64,000 nucleotides of DNA from an uncultured Eubacteriales bacterium (GCA_900542295.1 UQNJ01000013.1:1-64000); one strand, 5' to 3'. Shown: positions 49,959 through 58,419, counted from the stretch's first letter. The notes: generated from the sequence alone by a model not told the origin. Made by a program: numbers and translations.

Positions 49959-51503
49959 ATGAGTACAGAAGAAATCAGAGATAAGGCGACTTCCGCTGAA
50001 CAAGAAGAAGTCTCCGAAGAAAGCTTAAACGAACTTAGAAAGATACGAAGAGAAAAGCTTAAAGCTCTACAGGATGCAGGCAGAAACCCGTTTTTACAGG
50101 AAAAGTGGGATGTGACTGCACATAGCAAGGATATAAAGGACAATTTCTTTGCTATGGAAGATCAGGAAGTTTCATGTGCAGGCAGAATCATGGCATTCAG
50201 AAACATGGGAAAGGCTTCTTTTATAGATATTCAGGACAAGCAGGGCAGAATACAGTGCTATGTAAGAAAAGACGCTATAGGGGAAGAAGAATACAAATGG
50301 TTTAAGTCTTATGATATAGGTGACATAGTTGGTGTTGTAGGCACAGTATTTAAGACTAAACACGGAGAGGTATCTATTAAAGCAGAAAAGGTAGTTCTGT
50401 TGTCAAAGTCACTTCAGATGCTGCCTGACAAGTGGCATGGCTTAAAAGATCAGGATTTAAGGTATCGACAGAGATATGTGGATCTTATAGTGAATCCCGA
50501 AGTAAAAGAAACATTTGTAAAGAGAGCTAAAATAATTAAAGAAATAAAGCGAGTTCTGGAGGAAGATTACGGTTATCTGGAGGTTGATACACCTATACTG
50601 ACTACTATTGCAGGCGGAGCTAATGCGAGACCTTTTAATACTCATCATAATACACTTGATTTGGATATGAAACTGAGAATATCCAATGAGCTTTACCTCA
50701 AGAGACTGATAGTAGGCGGTCTTGACAGGGTTTATGAAATGGGAAAAATGTTCCGTAACGAGGGAATGGACAGAAACCATAATCCTGAATTTACAAGCAT
50801 GGAATGTTACATGGCTTACGGTGATATGGAAAGTGTAATGGATGTTACCGAGCAGCTGGTATATAAAGCCGCTGTGGCGGTAAACGGAACTCCTGTAATA
50901 ACTTATCAGGGCAAACAGTTTGATGTTACTCCGCCTTGGAGAAGGCTTGATATGACCGATGCCGTAAAGGAAATAACAGGAGTTGATTTCCATAAGATAG
51001 ACAGTGATGAAGAAGCAAGAGAGGCTGCTGTCAAATACGGAATGGATCTTGAAGAAGTTAAGGATATGCCGAGAGGCAAAATTATAGCTGAAATGTTTGA
51101 GGAATACTGCGAAGATGTTCCCGGGTATCTAGACGGACCGGTATTCGTAGTGGGACATCCTGTTGAAATTTCACCTCTTTCAAAGAGAGATTCAAATGAT
51201 CCAAGAATAACAAGAAGATTCGAGGGATATATAAACGGATGGGAAGTGTGCAATGCTTTCTCCGAGCTTAATGACCCGATAGATCAATATGAAAGATTTG
51301 CCGTGCAGCAGGCGCAGCTTGACTCCGGAGCGGATGACGAAGCGCATCCAATGGATATGGACTTTGTAAATGCCCTTGAAGTAGGCTTGCCTCCGACAGG
51401 TGGACTCGGCGTAGGTATCGACAGAGTGGTAATGCTTATCTGTGATGCACCGAGCATTAGAGATATTATATTATTCCCGACGATGAAGTCCCTGGATAAG
51501 TAA
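49959..51503 (+). CDS. lysS: Lysyl-tRNA synthetase (class II)
   Basis: A 514-residue class II lysyl-tRNA synthetase. The anticodon-binding OB domain covers about residues 65-185, followed by the catalytic core with motif 2 MFRNEGMDRNHNPEFTSMECYMAY (near 263) and motif 3 GLGVGIDRVVML near 485. A short charged N-terminal extension precedes. It is the last chromosomal gene before the presumed mobile element. Confidence 0.96.
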   Translation: MSTEEIRDKATSAEQEEVSEESLNELRKIRREKLKALQDAGRNPFLQEKWDVTAHSKDIKDNFFAMEDQEVSCAGRIMAFRNMGKASFIDIQDKQGRIQCYVRKDAIGEEEYKWFKSYDIGDIVGVVGTVFKTKHGEVSIKAEKVVLLSKSLQMLPDKWHGLKDQDLRYRQRYVDLIVNPEVKETFVKRAKIIKEIKRVLEEDYGYLEVDTPILTTIAGGANARPFNTHHNTLDLDMKLRISNELYLKRLIVGGLDRVYEMGKMFRNEGMDRNHNPEFTSMECYMAYGDMESVMDVTEQLVYKAAVAVNGTPVITYQGKQFDVTPPWRRLDMTDAVKEITGVDFHKIDSDEEAREAAVKYGMDLEEVKDMPRGKIIAEMFEEYCEDVPGYLDGPVFVVGHPVEISPLSKRDSNDPRITRRFEGYINGWEVCNAFSELNDPIDQYERFAVQQAQLDSGADDEAHPMDMDFVNALEVGLPPTGGLGVGIDRVVMLICDAPSIRDIILFPTMKSLDK

Positions 51504-51527
51504 AAACCCAGTAAAATCAAGGGTTTT
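51503..51527 (+). terminator. Weak terminator or attachment-site candidate after lysS
   Basis: AAAACCC and GGGTTTT form a 7-bp stem directly after the lysS stop, with no proper U-run. It could be a weak terminator or part of an integration site at the 3' end of lysS. Confidence 0.35.
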
Positions 51528-51539
51528 CGGCTCCAATCA

Positions 51540-51660
51540 TAGTGCGTACTGCAACAAAAGTGCAACAATTTTTGTATGAATAGTACAGAATAATACGTCT
51601 ATGTACGTAATTGACCTATGAAGCGTATACGAAAAATATACGAATTTGCACGCGCACACT
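51540..51660 (+). other. Possible element end (attL-like region)
   Basis: Between the lysS end and the ParA gene lie short direct repeats (GCAACAA at 51551 and 51562; ATACGAA at 51627 and 51638) in an otherwise gene-free stretch where gene content switches from core to element type. Repeats of this kind are seen at recombinase arm sites. No duplicate end is visible in the window. Confidence 0.35.
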
Positions 51661-51679
51661 AATCAAATATTGTACTTTT

Positions 51680-51715
51680 AAGGACACTTTCAATAAAACG
51701 AAGGTGTCCTTTTTT
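51680..51715 (+). terminator. Terminator before the ParA gene
   Basis: AAGGACACTTTC pairs with GAAGGTGTCCTT (one G-U) around a short loop and is followed by T. It would shield the element genes from lysS transcription or end a leader RNA. Confidence 0.75.
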
Positions 51716-51762
51716 GCGTTATAGTTTTATTTCTTATATTAATTTGATTAGGAGGTATCCGT

Positions 51763-52539
51763 ATGGGTAAAGTGATTGCAGTCTCAAACCAGAAAGGTGG
51801 AGTCGCGAAAACAACAACAAGTATTAATTTAGGGGTAGCTTTAGCAAGGAATGGAAAAAAGGTATTGCTGGTAGATGCAGATCCGCAGGGCCATTTATCT
51901 ACAGGTCTTGGAATTTCTAAAACCACAAAGGTAACTTTAAAGACAATGATGGAGTATGTGATTATGGAGATGGAATATGATCCGTATGAAGCTGTCATCA
52001 AGAATGATGAGGGCGTAGATGTTATTCCATCAAATAAATTATTGTCAGGTACAGATATTTCTTTAATAACTGTTGAAGAAAGAGAAAGCATTTTGAAAAA
52101 ATATCTTGATACTTTAAAAACTGAATATGATTACGTCGTAATTGACTGTATGCCTTCTTTGGGAATGCTGACTGTAAATGCAATGGCTGCGGCTGATAGT
52201 GTTCTGATACCGATTGAACCAGAGTATTATGCGCTGGATGGTATGGTCGAGCTGTTAAGAGTAATCAGAAATACGAAGAAAAGATATAATCCTCGAATTG
52301 AGATTGAAGGAATTTTATTTACAAAGGATCCGTACTGGTATAACTCTTCAAAAGAATATAAAAAGGCAGTAAGTGAAGCTTATGGAAAGCATATCAAGAT
52401 ATTTGAACATTCCATTCCCCGTTCTAATCCTATTGCAAAGTGTCCTAAGGATGGTGTAAGTATATTTGCTTACGATAAAAATAATCCTGGAGCATTAGGA
52501 TACGATTGGTTAGCAAAGGAGGTAATTAAGAATGGCTAA
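51763..52539 (+). CDS. parA: ParA-family ATPase
   Basis: A 258-residue partition ATPase with the deviant Walker A SNQKGGVAKTTTSINLG (residues 7-23), DADPQGHLSTGLG near 43 and VVIDCMPSLGMLT near 125. It positions or maintains a replicon or integrated element. Ribosome site TAGGAGGTATCCGT. It overlaps the ParB gene by 8 nt and heads a partition-replication module. Its style differs from the upstream core genes. Confidence 0.93.
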   Translation: MGKVIAVSNQKGGVAKTTTSINLGVALARNGKKVLLVDADPQGHLSTGLGISKTTKVTLKTMMEYVIMEMEYDPYEAVIKNDEGVDVIPSNKLLSGTDISLITVEERESILKKYLDTLKTEYDYVVIDCMPSLGMLTVNAMAAADSVLIPIEPEYYALDGMVELLRVIRNTKKRYNPRIEIEGILFTKDPYWYNSSKEYKKAVSEAYGKHIKIFEHSIPRSNPIAKCPKDGVSIFAYDKNNPGALGYDWLAKEVIKNG

Positions 52540-53437
52540 AAGTAAAACACCTGTAAAATTAGTATCATATGAAGAAATTATGGGGATTGGTGATTACGAG
52601 GAAGTAGTTACTATTGCGATAGATGATATACGTCCATTTAAAAATCATCCGTTTAAGGTCAGAGATGATGAAAAGATGCAGGAATTAATCAAGAGCATCA
52701 GCACACAGGGGATATTGACGCCTGTAACTGTTCGTACAGATGAGGATGGCCAGTATGAAATGATTTCTGGCCACAGAAGAATGCACGCGGCTAGTATGAT
52801 TGGAATAGATGCAATTCCAGCCATAGTAAAAGAGATGGATGATGACGAAGCTACCATTGCAATGGTTAATGCAAATATTCAGCGAGAGGAACAATTGCCT
52901 AGTGAAAGAGCATTTTCATACAGAATGATGCTGGAGGCAATGAAACGAAAAGCAGGAAGACCAACAAAAAATAATTCGTGCCAAAGTGGCACACATTTAC
53001 GCTCGGATGAAATGATGGCGTTAGAGGTCGGGGAAAGTGCTCGTTCTATTCAAAGATGTATTCGTTTAACGGAGCTGATCACAGAACTATTGGATATGGT
53101 TGATGAAAAGAAATTAGGTTTTACCATAGCCGTAGAGATTTCTTATATTGATCAGGAGATACAGAAGTGGCTATATGAGTACATTAGAGAAAATGGTGTT
53201 GTAAAACCAGAACAGATTGCCGGACTCAGAAAGCATTTGGAACAGAATACAGTTAATCAAATGCAAATGATACAAGTGTTAAATGCAAACTTAAAAGGAA
53301 GAATTCCATCAAAGAAAGTGACTTTATCTGAAAAGAAATTGTACAAGTATTTTCCAGCTCATTATTCTGCTTCTGAGATGGAAGGTGTGATTGTGACACT
53401 TCTGGAAGAATGGAAACAAAGACAGGCAGGTGAATAA
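52532..53437 (+). CDS. parB: ParB/RepB-type partition protein
   Basis: A 301-residue protein with the ParB/Srx N-terminal domain (IRPFKNHPFKVRDDEKMQELIKSI near 32 and MISGHRRMHAASMIGIDAIPAIV near 88), a helix-turn-helix region (SERAFSYRMMLEAM and VGESARSIQRCIRLTEL, about 128-190) and a C-terminal helical part. It would bind centromere-like sites with ParA. Ribosome site AAAGGAGGTAATTAAG lies inside parA. It resembles ParB proteins of clostridial conjugative elements. Confidence 0.9.
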   Translation: MAKSKTPVKLVSYEEIMGIGDYEEVVTIAIDDIRPFKNHPFKVRDDEKMQELIKSISTQGILTPVTVRTDEDGQYEMISGHRRMHAASMIGIDAIPAIVKEMDDDEATIAMVNANIQREEQLPSERAFSYRMMLEAMKRKAGRPTKNNSCQSGTHLRSDEMMALEVGESARSIQRCIRLTELITELLDMVDEKKLGFTIAVEISYIDQEIQKWLYEYIRENGVVKPEQIAGLRKHLEQNTVNQMQMIQVLNANLKGRIPSKKVTLSEKKLYKYFPAHYSASEMEGVIVTLLEEWKQRQAGE

Positions 53438-53438
53438 T

Positions 53439-54557
53439 ATGAAGTTTGATTACTATTATGGTTCTCAGGCTGACCAATTCAGTTTTATAAGAATACCGAA
53501 AGCTATGTTGACAGAGAAGACATTCTCCTCTCTGTCTCTACAGGCAAAGATGTTATATGGTATTTTGCTTGATCGCATGGGTTTATCTATGAAAAATGGT
53601 TGGTTTGATTCAGAGAATAAAGTTTATATTATTTATCAGATTGCGGAAATTCAAGAAGATTTAGGATTTTCAAAAAAGAAAGCAATTGAATACTTGGCCG
53701 AATTAGAGAACTTTGGCCTTGTGGAAAAGAAAAGGCGTGGTCGAGGTTTGCCGAGCATCCTTTATGTAAAAAGTTTTTTAGTGCAAAAAGATTGCACTAA
53801 AATTGATGCTGATGAAAGTGTTGGAACTTCCAGAGGTTCTGAAAAGGGAACTTCTGATGGATTTGAGATTGTGGCATCGAAAATTGAAAACGGAAAAATA
53901 TCAGCGAAAGGTAAAGAATCTAATATTAAGAATTCTGCGAATACAACAAGAAGTGTTAACACGGGAACTTCAAGAAGTGTCGATTTTGACACCTCAAGAA
54001 GTGATGATATGGGAACTTCAAGAGGTTCCGTATGGACACCTCAAGAAGTGTCTGATTTGGCACCGCTTATTAATAATACTAAAGAGAATGATCTTGAAGA
54101 TAGTAATATTAAATCGAATCATATCATATCTGCAAAAATGCAAGATGCTAACATGGGATACGATTGTGATATGATGAGTGAAATGGATGCTTACGATGAA
54201 ATTATCAAAGAGAATATTTCTTTTGATGATCTTCTGGTAGCTTACCCATACGAAATAGAAACTATTGAAGGAATCAAGCAGTTGATTTTGGAGACTGTCT
54301 TGAATAAAAACGAGTCTATGGTAATTGCAAGTAATACATATCCTGTTGCACTTGTGAAAAGTAAATTTTTAAAGTTAAATTACTCTCATATCGAGTATGT
54401 GATGGATTGTTTCAAGAGCAATACGTCCAAAGTGAAGAACATAAAGAAATATTTGCTGGCTGCATTGTTTAATGCTCCATCTACAATGGATAGTTACTAT
54501 CGTGCAGAAGTGAATCATGACATGCCATATATGACTATGGCAAGATTGGAGGCATAA
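53439..54557 (+). CDS. RepA_N-type replication initiator
   Basis: A 372-residue protein whose N terminus (FSFIRIPKAMLTEKTFSSLSLQAKMLYGILLDRM, with a winged-helix YIIYQIAEIQEDLGFSKKKAIEYLAELENFGLVEKKRRG) is typical of the RepA_N/replication initiator A family of plasmids and Tn1549-like elements. A low-complexity GTSR-rich linker (about 128-208) separates it from a C-terminal helical domain. DNA repeats in the linker may be the origin. The ATG at 53439 overlaps the end of parB. It implies that the element can replicate after excision. Confidence 0.88.
   Translation: MKFDYYYGSQADQFSFIRIPKAMLTEKTFSSLSLQAKMLYGILLDRMGLSMKNGWFDSENKVYIIYQIAEIQEDLGFSKKKAIEYLAELENFGLVEKKRRGRGLPSILYVKSFLVQKDCTKIDADESVGTSRGSEKGTSDGFEIVASKIENGKISAKGKESNIKNSANTTRSVNTGTSRSVDFDTSRSDDMGTSRGSVWTPQEVSDLAPLINNTKENDLEDSNIKSNHIISAKMQDANMGYDCDMMSEMDAYDEIIKENISFDDLLVAYPYEIETIEGIKQLILETVLNKNESMVIASNTYPVALVKSKFLKLNYSHIEYVMDCFKSNTSKVKNIKKYLLAALFNAPSTMDSYYRAEVNHDMPYMTMARLEA
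53946..54052 (+). repeat. Iteron-like repeats inside the initiator gene (candidate origin)
   Basis: The core [TA]CAAGARGT recurs at 53946, 53970, 53994, 54018 and 54041 (spacing 24, 24, 24 and 23 nt). Flanks are GGAAC or GACAC on the left and GTTCC or GTGTC on the right, so the best copies are near-palindromes. The last copy is read in another reading frame (TPQEVS instead of TSRS), so the repeat is kept at DNA level. An earlier diverged copy lies at 53823-53840. In RepA_N plasmids the origin is known to lie within repA. Confidence 0.65.
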
Positions 54558-54850
54558 TGATTATTTTAAAATGGATTGGAAAAATCTTGGCGATTCCTGT
54601 GCTACTGTTTACGTCAATGATGTGGCTGGTAGTAAAAGCATTAGTTGTAATATATGGATTAGGTTATGGACTACTTGGTATTGGTGTAGTGGTTGCAATG
54701 ATCTTATTTCTGGCATATCAGGAATGGGCCAATGTTGTTGCATTAATTGTGATTGCAGTATTGGCTTTTGTCGTATTGTTTGCAGGTACCTTTATAGAGG
54801 TACTTTTGGAAGAAGCAAATAGTGGTTTACGAAAAATCATTAGAGCATAA
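54557..54850 (+). CDS. Small membrane protein (mobile-element type)
   Basis: A 97-residue protein with two to three hydrophobic segments (residues about 10-80) and a charged tail. It starts on the last base of the initiator's stop codon, so is translationally linked. Small membrane proteins at this place occur in Tn1549-like conjugative elements (CD1845-like family is a tentative match). Function unknown. Confidence 0.68.
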   Translation: MIILKWIGKILAIPVLLFTSMMWLVVKALVVIYGLGYGLLGIGVVVAMILFLAYQEWANVVALIVIAVLAFVVLFAGTFIEVLLEEANSGLRKIIRA

Positions 54851-54868
54851 AGAAATGGAGAGAGTTTT

Positions 54869-55294
54869 ATGGGAAGAGATGTAAAGTATATTCAGTTACC
54901 ACCGTTACCAGAAGATATTGAAATGCCAGCTTTAGAAGTAATTTGGTTAATTGCAAGAATGAATCCGGAACAGCGTAAGGATGCGTTGAAACAAATTGAA
55001 GCTATAGCGGGAACTGAAAAAGATGGGAAAGCCGATTATGAGGCGGTGGAGGCTATTCTTGATAAATATGAAAATGTAGGAGAAGATGACGTATTTTCTC
55101 AGTATGTAGATTGTTTTCGAGAGGTGTTGGCTCGACTTATATTGGAATCGTATGACGTTGCTGCCTATGTTTATCAAAAACATTGCGTGGAAGGACTCAG
55201 TATAGAAAAAATGATGAAGACAACTAGATTGTCGGAAGATGCTCTGAATATGTTTGTGAAGTATTTTGATGTACGACATAATCAAGATAATTGA
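54869..55294 (+). CDS. Hypothetical protein (mobile-element type)
   Basis: A 141-residue acidic soluble protein, mostly helical by sequence (MNPEQRKDALKQIEAIAG, DYEAVEAILDKYENVGEDD, SIEKMMKTTRLSEDALNMF). I do not recognise the family. Ribosome site GGAGAGAGTTTT. It closes the par-rep unit before a terminator at 55304. Confidence 0.65.
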   Translation: MGRDVKYIQLPPLPEDIEMPALEVIWLIARMNPEQRKDALKQIEAIAGTEKDGKADYEAVEAILDKYENVGEDDVFSQYVDCFREVLARLILESYDVAAYVYQKHCVEGLSIEKMMKTTRLSEDALNMFVKYFDVRHNQDN

Positions 55295-55303
55295 TATAAA
55301 GTG

Positions 55304-55339
55304 GGATGCATAGGTGAAACTACCTGTGTATCCTTTTTT
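55304..55339 (+). terminator. Terminator of the par-rep unit
   Basis: GGATGCATAGGT pairs with ACCTGTGTATCC (two wobble pairs or mismatches) around GAAACT and is followed by six T. Nothing recognisable lies between here and the promoter at 55486. Confidence 0.78.
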
Positions 55340-55485
55340 CTTTAAAAAATCTTAAGGATATCATATATTGTACAGATGTGATATGCGTGATAGAATTAAA
55401 GTAGTAAAGTGTGTGACAATTTATGAGGGATATTTTGAAATGAAGCTGTTTTGTTTGATATTTATATGATGATTGTCTGCTGTCC

Positions 55486-55515
55486 TTGACGGTGGAATAA
55501 AATAATGCTATTATA
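55486..55515 (+). promoter_or_regulatory. Promoter of the manganese-riboswitch operon
   Basis: TTGACG (55486-55491) and TATTAT (55510-55515) are 18 nt apart. Transcription would start around 55522, right at the 5' end of the riboswitch. Confidence 0.65.
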
Positions 55516-55524
55516 AGGTTGTAC

Positions 55525-55625
55525 AGATAAAAGGGAGTAGCTGAACATCCGAAAGGATGGGTTTGCAACCGACAATCGATACCGAAAGGTATCCGTAACA
55601 AATGAGATAGCAAGACTTTTATTGT
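55525..55625 (+). ncRNA. yybP-ykoY (manganese) riboswitch
   Basis: The 5' strand ATAAAAG-GGAGTAGC and the 3' strand TAGCAAGA-CTTTTAT are the conserved bases of the yybP-ykoY family and pair to close P1 (ATAAAAG / CTTTTAT). Between them are hairpins CATCC-GAAA-GGATG and GATACC-GAAA-GGTATC. The family binds Mn2+ between loops L1 and L3. The identification rests on these conserved bases and pairing; no covariance search was run. Confidence 0.85.
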
Positions 55626-55655
55626 GGCAGACGTCATGATAAGAGTCTTTTTTTA
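55612..55655 (+). terminator. Riboswitch-controlled terminator
   Basis: AAGACT (55612-55617), part of the 3' strand of riboswitch P1, can instead pair with AGTCTT (55644-55649), followed by a run of seven T. P1 and this hairpin exclude each other, predicting read-through when Mn2+ holds P1. A larger stem GTGGCAG (55624) / CTGCCAC (55668) could form around it. Confidence 0.7.
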
Positions 55656-55700
55656 TTATATAAGTAGCTGCCACATGAAGCTTGCGGAAAGTGAGGAAAT

Positions 55701-56123
55701 ATGAGCAACGAAATTATGAGAAGAGAAATGAAAGAAGCATTGGATGCTGGAGAACGTGCATTGTCCAGTCTTAGAAATGCACAGGAAAAACTGAATAGCG
55801 CAGGCAACTGGGGATTGTTTGATATGTTTGGAGGTGGATTGTTTTCTACCATAATGAAACGTTCAAAAATGGACGATGCTCAGCAATTGATGGAAGCAGC
55901 AAAATCCGATCTGAAACGATTTCAAAGAGAATTGAAAGACGTTAATATTCCATTGGATTTGAGAATGGAAGTAGGAAGTTTTCTTTCTTTTGCAGATTTC
56001 TTCTTTGATGGATTTGTGGCAGACTATCTGGTTCAGTCAAAAATTTCAGAAGCAAAAGAACAGGTGTCTGATGCGATTATCAGAGTTGAACAGATTCTGA
56101 ATGAATTAAAGAGAAAAATGTAG
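55701..56123 (+). CDS. Helical hypothetical protein, first gene of the Mn-riboswitch operon
   Basis: A 140-residue soluble helical protein (heptad-like stretches 10-35 and 55-75, and a C-terminal helix 110-140) with a G/F-rich middle (WGLFDMFGGGLFSTIM). I know similar proteins only as uncharacterised Firmicutes sequences. Ribosome site GTGAGGAAAT. It is the first gene after the riboswitch, so the Mn response should apply to it most directly. Confidence 0.65.
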   Translation: MSNEIMRREMKEALDAGERALSSLRNAQEKLNSAGNWGLFDMFGGGLFSTIMKRSKMDDAQQLMEAAKSDLKRFQRELKDVNIPLDLRMEVGSFLSFADFFFDGFVADYLVQSKISEAKEQVSDAIIRVEQILNELKRKM

Positions 56124-56151
56124 CGAAAGGATTTTGTAAGGAGGTTTTGAT

Positions 56152-56514
56152 ATGGCACCTAAGAGAATAAAAGTGAAACCAGGAAAGACACAATCTAAGA
56201 TGGGATTTATTGTAGGTATTTTATTTGTAATCTTAGGAGTATTTGTGGTAATTCCGACCTTTGGCTTGTTTGGCCTTATATGGACAGGAGTAGCAGCGAT
56301 GATCGCGTTTACTAATTACAAGAATGGATTTTCAGATGAAGGTGTTGCCACACATGAGATTGTTATCGAAGATGGTATGGAAATACCGAATGCTTATGAT
56401 GATGGAGAAGATATTGAAGAGAAGCTGATTAAATTGAATTCCTTGTATGAACAGCGCTTGATTACTAAAGAAGAATACGATGAGAAGCGTAAGGAATTAT
56501 TGAAAGAGTTTTAA
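56152..56514 (+). CDS. SHOCT-domain membrane protein
   Basis: A 120-residue protein with two transmembrane helices (about 18-60) and a C-terminal SHOCT segment (EEKLIKLNSLYEQRLITKEEYDEKRKELLKEF, about 88-120). SHOCT domains are short oligomerisation modules. Ribosome site AAGGAGGTTTTGAT. The metallophosphoesterase follows 3 nt later. Confidence 0.8.
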   Translation: MAPKRIKVKPGKTQSKMGFIVGILFVILGVFVVIPTFGLFGLIWTGVAAMIAFTNYKNGFSDEGVATHEIVIEDGMEIPNAYDDGEDIEEKLIKLNSLYEQRLITKEEYDEKRKELLKEF

Positions 56515-56517
56515 TAG

Positions 56518-57363
56518 ATGAAAAGAAGAAAGATTATCAGTATAGTGTTCGTGTTGTGTGCATTTCTCATAGGCTGGATTGCATGGGGAAATACTGCATT
56601 GGTGATAAGTGAACTGACAATTAAAAATGATAGGATACCATCCGCTTTTTCGGGATTCCGAATCGCACAAATATCAGATTTGCATAATGCTGAATTTGGA
56701 GAAGACAATGAGAAGTTATTATTTATGCTTGAAGAGTGCGAACCAGATATCATTCTGATCACAGGTGATTTGGTTGATTCTCGAAGAACGGATATTGAAA
56801 TTGGTATTACGTTTGCCAAGAAGGCTACAATGATTGCTCCAACTTATTATGTAACAGGCAATCACGAAGCACGAATAGATGAATATGAGGAATTGATAAA
56901 TGGACTTCAGCAAACAGGAGTGCATGTATTACAGAATGAATGTGTTTTGCTGGAACAATCCGGAGAAACGATTGCAATAGCTGGAATAGAAGATCCGAGT
57001 TTTGCTACGGATTATCTCTTTGGAGATTCAGAGACGGTTACAAAGGATGTGTTATTAGAACTCATTGACGAAGATATATACACAGTGCTGCTTGCACACC
57101 GTCCGGAATTATTTAACACTTATGTAGAGTGTGAAGCTGATTTGGTATTTAGTGGTCATGCACACGGCGGGCAGTTGCGATTGCCATTTGTTGGTGGAGT
57201 TGTAGCACCGAATCAGGGATTATTTCCAGAATATGATGCTGGTCTTTATTCAGAAAAAAGTACAGATATGATCGTAAGCAGAGGTATTGGAAATAGTATT
57301 TTGCCATTTCGTGTAAATAATCGACCGGAGATTGTTTTAGTTGAATTGCAGAGTGAGGATTAA
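56518..57363 (+). CDS. Membrane-anchored metallophosphoesterase
   Basis: A 281-residue calcineurin-like phosphoesterase with an N-terminal transmembrane anchor (about 5-25). Metal motifs are complete: ISDLHNAEFG (near 53), ILITGDLVDSR (near 80), YYVTGNHEAR (near 115), LAHRPELF (near 185) and FSGHAHGGQLRLPF (near 208). This YkuE/YaeI-like group acts at the membrane, often with Mn2+, which fits a Mn-riboswitch operon. The substrate is unknown. Confidence 0.9.
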   Translation: MKRRKIISIVFVLCAFLIGWIAWGNTALVISELTIKNDRIPSAFSGFRIAQISDLHNAEFGEDNEKLLFMLEECEPDIILITGDLVDSRRTDIEIGITFAKKATMIAPTYYVTGNHEARIDEYEELINGLQQTGVHVLQNECVLLEQSGETIAIAGIEDPSFATDYLFGDSETVTKDVLLELIDEDIYTVLLAHRPELFNTYVECEADLVFSGHAHGGQLRLPFVGGVVAPNQGLFPEYDAGLYSEKSTDMIVSRGIGNSILPFRVNNRPEIVLVELQSED

Positions 57364-57369
57364 ATAAAG

Positions 57370-57816
57370 ATGAAAAAATTGTTATTAACAAGTTTAGTGA
57401 TTTTATTATTGGCAGGAATGACTGGTTGTTCCAAAGAGGAAACCGTAAAAATCGAAGAACATGATTGGAATCTGACATTTGTTTTATTAAGTGAAGATGG
57501 AAGGGTCTTAGGATGTGCTCCGGAACATTACGAGGCACATAAGGAAGATGAAAGTATTAAAGAAATAGATCTGGATTGTGTGGCTTCTGATGGAAAATAC
57601 ATAATTGTAGATGTAACGAACAATACAGAATATAACGGCACATATGAAATTATGGAAGAGGATAAGGAATCTGTTATTTATACGCTCAATTCGGAAGACG
57701 GTACAGGGATGGCAGTAACATCTATCACCAAAGGTGATGATGGAAGCAGAACACCGACATTGATCCTATCCATAGATGGTTATGATATTAATTTTCAAAG
57801 TGAAACATTAGAGTAA
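57370..57816 (+). CDS. Putative lipoprotein
   Basis: A 148-residue protein with a signal peptide and lipobox MTGC (Cys at about 20), then a strand-rich domain with a DUF4362/DUF-like appearance that I cannot assign. It would be anchored on the outer face of the membrane. Starts 6 nt after the metallophosphoesterase. Confidence 0.75.
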   Translation: MKKLLLTSLVILLLAGMTGCSKEETVKIEEHDWNLTFVLLSEDGRVLGCAPEHYEAHKEDESIKEIDLDCVASDGKYIIVDVTNNTEYNGTYEIMEEDKESVIYTLNSEDGTGMAVTSITKGDDGSRTPTLILSIDGYDINFQSETLE

Positions 57817-57880
57817 AATACAGGAAAAGAGTTGTGACTACCGGATATACAAGTGAAGTTGATTTAGGAGGTGTAGCTCT

Positions 57881-58000
57881 ATGACATGGTATAAAGAAAT
57901 GACCGAACAACAAAAGAAAGAGTTCAAAAAAGTGATAACAGTAAGTGTAATAGGTGCAATTATAGTGTTGCTTGTTCCGATTGCTTTTCATTTTATTTAG
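57881..58000 (+). CDS. 39-residue single-helix membrane peptide
   Basis: A small ORF with a strong ribosome site (TTAGGAGGTGTAGCTCT) coding for a charged N terminus (EQQKKEFKKV) and one transmembrane helix (about 19-37). It lies in the gap between two same-strand operon genes. The ribosome site and hydrophobic helix support it being real; function unknown. Confidence 0.65.
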   Translation: MTWYKEMTEQQKKEFKKVITVSVIGAIIVLLVPIAFHFI

Positions 58001-58035
58001 TAACAAAAGCAATTATTGTGAGGAGTGTGATTTGT

Positions 58036-58419
58036 ATGATTAAAAAGAAAACATCCATAATCCTTGGGACCATTCTATTACTTATTGCGGTTATTTTTGT
58101 AGGAGTTGCAGTATCACATCCGGAATTTTCGTTTCCATGGAGTCTTAGGATAACGTATATGTTTTATGGCCTATATGTATGGCTGCTATTCCGATTTCTT
58201 CTGGTAATACCGGTCTTTCAGCATATGCAAGGTGCTTCGTCAAATGGAAGTATTGTCAGAGCAATTATATATATGCTTATGGCTATCGTGTTTTTTATGA
58301 TGGAGGTTACAGGAGATAAAGTAGATATTTATACGTTTCTGCGTGGCTTTGTAGTGACTGGAAGTATTGATGTGTGTTGTGAAAACATTTATCTGCTTGT
58401 AAAAGGAAAACGTAAATAG
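58036..58419 (+). CDS. Small integral membrane protein
   Basis: About 127 residues with three to four hydrophobic helices. The ATG at 58036 is chosen since AGGAGTGTGATTTGT precedes it; an ORF start at 58018 lies on that ribosome site. No family recognised. Confidence 0.68.
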   Translation: MIKKKTSIILGTILLLIAVIFVGVAVSHPEFSFPWSLRITYMFYGLYVWLLFRFLLVIPVFQHMQGASSNGSIVRAIIYMLMAIVFFMMEVTGDKVDIYTFLRGFVVTGSIDVCCENIYLLVKGKRK

